Shown here one piece after another: positions 59,301-64,000 of a stretch of DNA of 64,000 bases. The notes under the pieces are model-generated. The model searched no databases. It was given only the letters and a program-made list of their open reading frames with translations, and was not told the origin of the DNA. The DNA is taken from the NCBI GenBank assembly GCA_013076295.1, contig RQOL01000699.1:2108001-2172000 (forward strand), written 5' to 3'. This DNA is from Sanderia malayensis. Its lineage: Eukaryota > Cnidaria > Scyphozoa > Semaeostomeae > Pelagiidae. The translations under genes and the position numbers were made by a program. The stretch's first letter is position 1. Every line of letters begins with the position of its first letter.

Positions 59301-61398
59301 GTCTTTCACTACCGCACACGAGCGATTTTTGTCGTCAGCGACAAAAATCGCCGACCTTGGCGACAAAAATCGCCCGTGTGCGCTAGGCTTTAGCAACCTC
59401 GAAAAGCAGGTGTCTGTATTCAATTCATGAATTGTGGTGAGATGTTTTCAAAACGAAACAAAGCAAATATAACCACGAAATAAACCTCGTGAACTATAAT
59501 CACGAAATAAATCTCGTGGTTATAGTTTAAACATGAAAAAATAAGGAAAATTCGTGACTTCAAGATTCAAGTTTCGTGATGCAAATTGAAACATTTTGAA
59601 TAATATTTCCGGCCTTTTCAATTTTTCTTCTGTTTGGGTAATAAGTCTGCTCTCTAATGTTTGTAAAGCTACGTAAATTGTCTTTCTGTTTAAGGAAAAC
59701 AAGAATTATTTGCATTTCTACAAAAGTAATTCATATTTTCCTGTTTCTGAGGTTTTGCATCCAACGATGAAAATAAAAAATGTTTTCGAAACGATTGATA
59801 TGATTAATTCAACTTCTGTATTGTCCTACTACAAAGGCAAACAATTTATTAAGAGAATTTCCTTCCCAAATAGACAATATCAAAATATCACAACACAGGT
59901 ATCAATAGCAACGGATGCAAAAAGTGAGGAATTTTCTTCGAAATTTGGGTGCCTAAATTATTGAAATGAAGGCTGTGATGTTTTCGAAAGCTGCACATAT
60001 AGACAATGGCATGCAGGGGGGAAGCATCTTTAATTTCATCAAAACAATAACATCCAGTTCCTTTTGAAGCAACCGCTGTTCACACAACAATTCCACCAAG
60101 GGAATTACAAACCAATATCAATAATATGCTTATATGGAAGGTTATTACTTTTTTGTTTTCCTTAATGCTATTTTCGAGCTGGTATTTATCTCTTCGTGGT
60201 TGTTTTGTACTCCAACCCGAATAGATCACGTTGAGACACTGGCCTGCTGACCTCAAACGACCTCAGCTCAGCGGATTTATGAAGATGATTGTTATTAATG
60301 TGGAATTCCAAGTAACGCTGGCACCATGTGGGGGGCCTATTACAACCCCAAAGTCACGACCTTCAGTTTCAATTTAGACCGAGTTTCGGTTCAGTTTCAG
60401 TTCGGTCCGACCTGTCATCAACTATGACAAGATTGATATATTTCATGCATGCACAGACTTGCATAAATTATCAAATTACGCAAGGGTGATTCACGTGACC
60501 TCTGACAAACATAAACTTGCAAATTGTCAACTTGGGATAAATAAAATAATTTTAAACGTTAATTACCAACCTGAGGGTCCAATAACTGCGTGAAGTTCGC
60601 CACTTCGAAACGATCCGCTAACATTGTTCAAGATTGTCTTAGTTTCTGGTGAATAAAAATAGACGAAATTAGTAACTATGGGATATTCCAGGGTTTTCCT
60701 TTCTTGTCCCTGGTGGAAAAAAGGCCTGCCGTGAACTATCAACACCTTCCATAATTGAATTTCTGGGGACAAGGGTCCGTAACCATTGTCTAGAGACAAT
60801 AAAAATAACTAATAATAAAAAGGACCGGGCTTTCAACAGTTTCCAGCTTCTATTTTCGAAGATCGATCATCTTTGTTTTACAATACGAAAGTTGATTATA
60901 AATTTAAAATTATCGCAAAGACACTTCCATTCCAAGCAAAGTCTGCAAAGCGAATAATGAAAAAAAATTGCAATGCTAGACCAAAATCATTAAATTATCA
61001 ACACAAAACGATTTTAGGATTTTAGAATAAAGTTTATCAAAAAAATAAGTTTGTTGGTCGAGTCGGTTAGCAGAATATAATGTAGCAGGTAATCTAACGA
61101 CTAACGTGGAAGATTATGAAAGCCTCGTGTACAAAATGTGATGTTATCAAAAAGAGAAAATTATCGAGGATAAAAATAAATTAGATAGATCACCTTGCTT
61201 TTTTATCTTGACAGAGCAGCTGACTTCTTTAAATTCAATATCAACTGTGAAATTAGGTCCCGAAAAAATCGACTTGGGTTCGGGGTTTTTCAAGATGTCG
61301 TCGTTCGCGATGAATGGATAGTCACAACAAGACGTTGTTTCACCATTTCCACAGCAATTCATCTGCTTTTGGTGACCAGCAGCACACAGAGACTTCAT
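53307..61398 (-). CDS. ABCG1/ABCG4-type half transporter, 666 aa
   Basis: ABCG1/4 are dimeric half transporters that export sterols and phospholipids. Exons in order: 61398-61194, 60645-60571, 58124-58082, 57602-57461, 57359-57303, 57179-57034, 56402-56279, 55927-55813, 55656-55409, 54929-54713, 54581-54481, 54293-54135, 53675-53307. The sum is 666 codons plus stop; human ABCG1 is 678. Order is the G-subfamily NBD-TMD: Walker A GPSGAGKST at 91-99 (split across exons 2 and 3), YIMQDD, signature SGGQRKR from 196, Walker B IFLDEPT, then HQPSAKLFE, a variable Ser/Thr linker, and TM segments with [32 protein letters not shown] and a final LRYKVK. All ATPase motifs are intact. Exon 3 is only 43 bp. 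Its donor (GTACGT) was chosen because a nearer GT breaks the frame. Introns hold several satellites and a MITE. A 282-bp gap separates it from the divergent SLC29 gene. Confidence 0.94.
53820..54120 (+). repeat. 74-bp intronic tandem repeat, about 4 copies
   Basis: GCATGGAATACAG recurs at 53897, 53971 and 54045 (74-bp steps), preceded by a diverged first copy. The last copy abuts ABCG exon 12, so unequal exchange could affect splicing there. The array reads open in minus-strand frames and creates spurious ORFs. Confidence 0.9.
55080..55315 (+). repeat. CCATT/TTCCA pentanucleotide satellite
   Basis: About 235 bp of CCATT repeats, with CACTC, TCTAT and TCTAG variants, fill part of ABCG intron 9. 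The later half has a 10-bp period (CCATTCTATT). Confidence 0.92.
56050..56215. mobile_element. Partial copy of the 39642-type MITE
   Basis: The stretch shares GGGGCTTATT, GAAGTTTTAG, TTTAAGCTTGCTGCTATTTG and AATACATTCACTAAACA with the core of the element at 39642-39900. It lacks a matched right end. It lies in ABCG intron 7. Confidence 0.6.
56747..56823. repeat. Two adjacent perfect hairpins
   Basis: The first (56747-56782) is a 36-bp perfect palindrome centred on TTCGAA, with arm AATTGAAAACCTCGTTTC. The second (56783-56823) has 16-bp arms (CTCTAATAAACGAAAT and its complement) around a 9-base loop. Both lie in ABCG intron 6. They may be ends of a collapsed inverted-repeat element or an RNA structure. 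Confidence 0.85.
57720..58040 (+). repeat. Intronic tandem repeat, about 114 bp with shorter subunits
   Basis: CCATATGAAC recurs at 57781, 57897 and 58009. Within each unit the phrase ACAGGGATAAAC or close variants recurs about every 30 bp. The array fills most of ABCG intron 3, close to the 43-bp exon 3. Confidence 0.85.
58975..59389. mobile_element. Harbinger-type MITE with TTA target duplication
   Basis: It begins AGCCTAGCGCACACGGGCGA and ends with the inverse complement; the arms extend over 50 bp with repeated CGATTTTTGTCGCC modules. TTA is present on both sides (58972-58974 and 59390-59392), the 3-bp duplication typical of PIF/Harbinger elements. It is 415 bp without coding capacity, in ABCG intron 2. 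Confidence 0.85.
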
Positions 61399-61680
61399 AT
61401 TTTCTTTTTTTCAGGCGCAACAGCAAATTACCGAGGCAATTTGATCATGTTTTGGAATTTTGAAGAGTGTTGGCAATCGCTATTAACAGACGAAGAAATA
61501 ATATTGCTCTGCTTTGTATGCAAATTAAAAAAAACCAATGACGCATGACGCGGACTTTAAGCAGCCTCGTTTCCAAAATGAGATTATTGTGTCATATTTC
61601 ACATTATTCCGTTGACTATGGTCTAGAGTTTCATGAGCTGAGCAACGAACGGGGAAGGGAAGAGAGAAAAAAAAGTCAAA
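61399..61680. promoter_or_regulatory. Shared divergent promoter, ABCG and SLC29
   Basis: The start codons of the ABCG gene (minus) and SLC29 gene (plus) are 282 bp apart, so one short region must serve both. I saw no clear TATA box. A purine-rich run (GGGGAAGGGAAGAGAGAAAA) precedes the SLC29 ATG. Shared regulation is inference from spacing. Confidence 0.5.
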
Positions 61681-63147
61681 ATGTCGGAGCGAATAAGACC
61701 TTTGATGTCCATTGAAGGCGATGAATTTCCAGATCTAATATCAGATCAGGATGATACTACCGCAGTAAATGAAAATGACAGCTTACTAAGCAACGAGGAG
61801 GTTTTTTCCAATATTGAATCAACCAAATCTGGAAAATCTGAGGATTGGCTTAATATGGCCTACTTAATTTTATATCTTCAGGGTGTCGGGTCACTGTTAC
61901 CGTGGAACTTTTTCATAACAGCCCGCGGTTATTTTTCAAGCAAGTTCAGGATGGAACCGTCTATTCAAAATAGCTTCGAGAATGCTTTCTCTGTGGCGGC
62001 AATGATACCTAATGTCTTGTCTCTCATCATAAATGTTTTCTTAACAAACAGATTTAATCGCAACGCTCGCATGATAACTTGCATCGTGGTGACTTTGATC
62101 TCCTTCATAGTAACGGCAGCTTTCGTGAAAATTGACACTTACGCGTGGACGTCAAAGTTTTTCGCCCTCACAATCGTAATAGTCGTCTTCATCAACACGG
62201 CATCTGCAGTTTATGGAGGTACATTTTTTGGTGTCGCTGGCATCATCGGGCAGAAGTATACCCAAGCACTGATGGGAGGGCAAGGACTCGGTGGCACATT
62301 TGCTGCAGTCGCAAGTATCTTGTCACTGGTTGGCAACAGTTCACCTGAAGACAGTGCATTTGGGTATTTTCTTACAGCCTGTTTTGTTATATGTGCATGC
62401 ATGGTTGGATATTTCGTTTTCTTCAAGCTTCATTATGTAAATGTGTGTTTATCAAGAAATCAACTGAAGGCAATTCGGGGCAGCCAGTCAAGTGATATCA
62501 CAAGCAAACCATCAATTAATGCTCTGACAGAGAGCTGCAGTAGTCTCTTGAGCATTACAAGTCTTGGCAGTGAAGCTTCTTTTACACTTCCTGTGAAGGA
62601 AACTATTCCGTATTGGCAACTCATCAAAGACCTGCTTCCCATGTCACTTTCAGTTGGCTTAACATTTCTTGTCAGTTTGGGTCTTTTTCCTGCTATCATT
62701 TCAGGAATTGAATCTGTTGATAAAAGCTCTGGATCAAAGTGGACAAATGAACTCTTTGCTCCAGTTGTTTGTTTCCTCATATTCAATTTGGGTGACCTTG
62801 CTGGTCGAACGGCAGCTGGCTTTCTTCCATTATTCTCCGCAAAGAGTTACTGGATACCTTTTCTTTGCATCTCCAGAATTATATTCATTCCATTGTTTGC
62901 CTTGTGCAACTATCAACCACAACACAGACATTTGCCTGTTATATTTAATCACGATGCATATCCAATTGTCTTTAACATGTTGTTTGCTACAACCAATGGC
63001 TATTTTGGCAGTCTTTGCATGATGTATGGACCAAAGTTAGTTGATGGCAAATATGCTGAGAATGCTGGAACGATAATGGCATTATTTTTGTCCTGTGGAC
63101 TTGCAACGGGAGCCGGTTTCTCATTTCTTATTAGTGCTTTAATTTAA
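61681..63147 (+). CDS. Equilibrative nucleoside transporter (SLC29 family), 488 aa, intronless
   Basis: SLC29 proteins move nucleosides down their gradient through 11 membrane helices. The single exon encodes a 50-residue acidic cytosolic N-terminus, then LQGVGSLLPWNFFITA in TM1, a GGTFFGVAG segment and QALMGGQGLGG between TM4 and TM5 (the last is a strong ENT hallmark). A central polar loop (about 255-310) precedes the second half, with GDLAGRTAAGF, NGYFGSLCMMYGP, and a final AGTIMALFLSCGLATGAGFS. The N-terminus contains ENDSLL, which fits the [DE]xxxL[LI] sorting motif used by lysosomal ENT3, so an endolysosomal location is possible. Lack of introns in this intron-rich locus suggests a retrocopy or intron loss. 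The length and all hallmarks look functional. Confidence 0.93.
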   Translation: MSERIRPLMSIEGDEFPDLISDQDDTTAVNENDSLLSNEEVFSNIESTKSGKSEDWLNMAYLILYLQGVGSLLPWNFFITARGYFSSKFRMEPSIQNSFENAFSVAAMIPNVLSLIINVFLTNRFNRNARMITCIVVTLISFIVTAAFVKIDTYAWTSKFFALTIVIVVFINTASAVYGGTFFGVAGIIGQKYTQALMGGQGLGGTFAAVASILSLVGNSSPEDSAFGYFLTACFVICACMVGYFVFFKLHYVNVCLSRNQLKAIRGSQSSDITSKPSINALTESCSSLLSITSLGSEASFTLPVKETIPYWQLIKDLLPMSLSVGLTFLVSLGLFPAIISGIESVDKSSGSKWTNELFAPVVCFLIFNLGDLAGRTAAGFLPLFSAKSYWIPFLCISRIIFIPLFALCNYQPQHRHLPVIFNHDAYPIVFNMLFATTNGYFGSLCMMYGPKLVDGKYAENAGTIMALFLSCGLATGAGFSFLISALI

Positions 63148-63640
63148 GCAACTGATATAAATTTGTTAGGAATATACTTGTTAAAGAGGTTTAGCTCACA
63201 AACTTCCAAAATGATTTTGTTATACTTTCGTTCAGCGAGATTACTAGTTAATATTGTTTGAGTTTCTTTTTTTTATTTCTAAGCATCATTCTGGACATAG
63301 TATTTTTGATTTCATTGATTAAGTTGCATGCAATATGTGTAGTTTAATTTACAAAAATCTTTATTTGAATGTTGGCACTGCTTTGCAGTTGTAAAAATGA
63401 GAAACTTTAGATTGTAAGTAGACAGTTAAATGTTGGAGCTTTCATTAATTGAAAAAGTTCTTAATTATTTTCATTGAAGTTCTACCTTTAGTAATGACAT
63501 ATCTTATAAATATGAATTATATAATCATGGGATTTAAAATCGCTTGCTTTTTTACTCCCATTCTGTGGAATTTCATTCCACTATTCCGCATACTTGTGTT
63601 TTACCAATGACCGCCATCATGCTGAAGGAAATGACAATGT
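63148..63640. other. 3' flank of SLC29, no gene seen
   Basis: AT-rich DNA, presumably SLC29 3' UTR and the upstream region of the next gene. Nothing further was recognised. Confidence 0.45.
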
Positions 63641-63644
63641 AATT

Positions 63645-63725
63645 TCTCAAGCGAAATAAACCTCCAGGGGGGCAAAAGAAATGACAATGTAATTTCTTTA
63701 GCCCCCCTGGGGGTTTTATTTTGCA
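63645..63725. repeat. Strong hairpin with CCAGGGGGG/CCCCCCTGG arms
   Basis: Arms AAATAAACCTCCAGGGGGGC and, inverted, GCCCCCCTGGGGGTTTTATT flank AAAGAAAT...ATTTCTTT around a 9-base loop, giving a near-perfect stem of about 30 bp. Part of the arm (GAAATGACAATGTAATTTCT) is also duplicated just to the left (63628-63647). It is probably a small MITE. Confidence 0.8.
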
Positions 63726-63881
63726 ACGATACGATGATCGTTCGATGGTCATATGATATCGACATGATCTGATGTCAATCAATTTGAATGTAGTGACGAC
63801 AAGAAGAAGACATAAACACAGACCGAGAAGATCAAAATAAAGCAAAGTAAATGTTTTTGTCAGTCACTGCGTTGAAGCAAG

Positions 63882-64000
63882 ATGGCTGAGTCTTTTAATC
63901 TCGATGCAGCAAATTGGATGAGTAACTTGCCTGAACCGTTACAGAAGAAACCAATAACTGATTTATGTATTCCTGGTTCGCATGATTCTGGGACATTTTA
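63882..64000 (+). CDS. PI-PLC X-domain protein (PLCXD1/2/3-like), 5' end only
   Basis: The open frame begins at the ATG (63882), reads NWMSNLPEPLQKKPITDL and then CIPGSHDSGTF, and is cut by the window end. N-W-M-x-x-L-P near the start and the I-P-G-S-H-D-S motif, whose His is the first catalytic histidine of PI-PLC X domains, identify the family. No signal peptide is present, as expected for PLCXD proteins. Only 39 residues are visible, so the paralogue cannot be assigned. Confidence 0.85.
   Translation, partial: MAESFNLDAANWMSNLPEPLQKKPITDLCIPGSHDSGTF

Overview
The window is nuclear DNA from an intron-rich, AT-rich invertebrate animal. It carries animal and ciliary gene families, canonical GT-AG introns of roughly 50 bp to 2.6 kb, no operons, and many DNA-transposon remnants, including THAP-type transposase debris. 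A cnidarian-like or other early-branching marine invertebrate fits best, but this is inference and no gene here fixes the phylum. Exon chains below were assembled by hand from splice signals, reading phase and remembered family landmarks. In every chain the exon lengths sum to a multiple of three.

Layout. (1) 656-8403 (+): a six-exon gene for a predicted secreted, highly charged, repeat-rich protein of 2352 aa that I cannot assign to a family. (2) 9335-23055 (+): a complete 33-exon CFAP44 (WDR52) gene for an axonemal protein, with a 413-bp inverted-repeat element just upstream and several MITEs in its introns. (3) 23450-26345: a giant fold-back palindrome built of repeated cassettes bounded by splice signals. 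(4) 26795-29161 (-): a UBAC2-like rhomboid pseudoprotease without a UBA domain. (5) about 29745-30050: a tRNA-derived SINE-like element. (6) 30580-36476 (-): a complete 15-exon M13 (neprilysin/ECE) metallopeptidase. (7) 37246-37936 (-): a doubtful two-exon small gene. (8) 37997-43786 (+) and 44586-52226 (-): two convergent AMP deaminase genes forming an inverted paralogous pair. One has duplicated alternative first exons; the other carries a degraded THAP/DDE transposon in an intron. (9) 53307-61398 (-): an ABCG1/4-type half transporter with 13 exons. (10) 61681-63147 (+): an intronless SLC29 nucleoside transporter, divergent from ABCG1. (11) 63882-64000 (+): the start of a PI-PLC X-domain (PLCXD) gene cut by the window edge.

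How the genes relate. AMP deaminase and SLC29 both handle purine nucleotides or nucleosides, but nothing suggests a functional cluster; this looks like ordinary gene neighbourhood. The stronger signals are structural. The AMPD pair shows a local gene-conversion tract covering exons 11-14 and the introns between them. The transposon in AMPD-B is absent from the matching AMPD-A intron, which preserves the empty target site. The cassette-bearing palindrome and the two internally amplified exons of the first gene also deserve follow-up.
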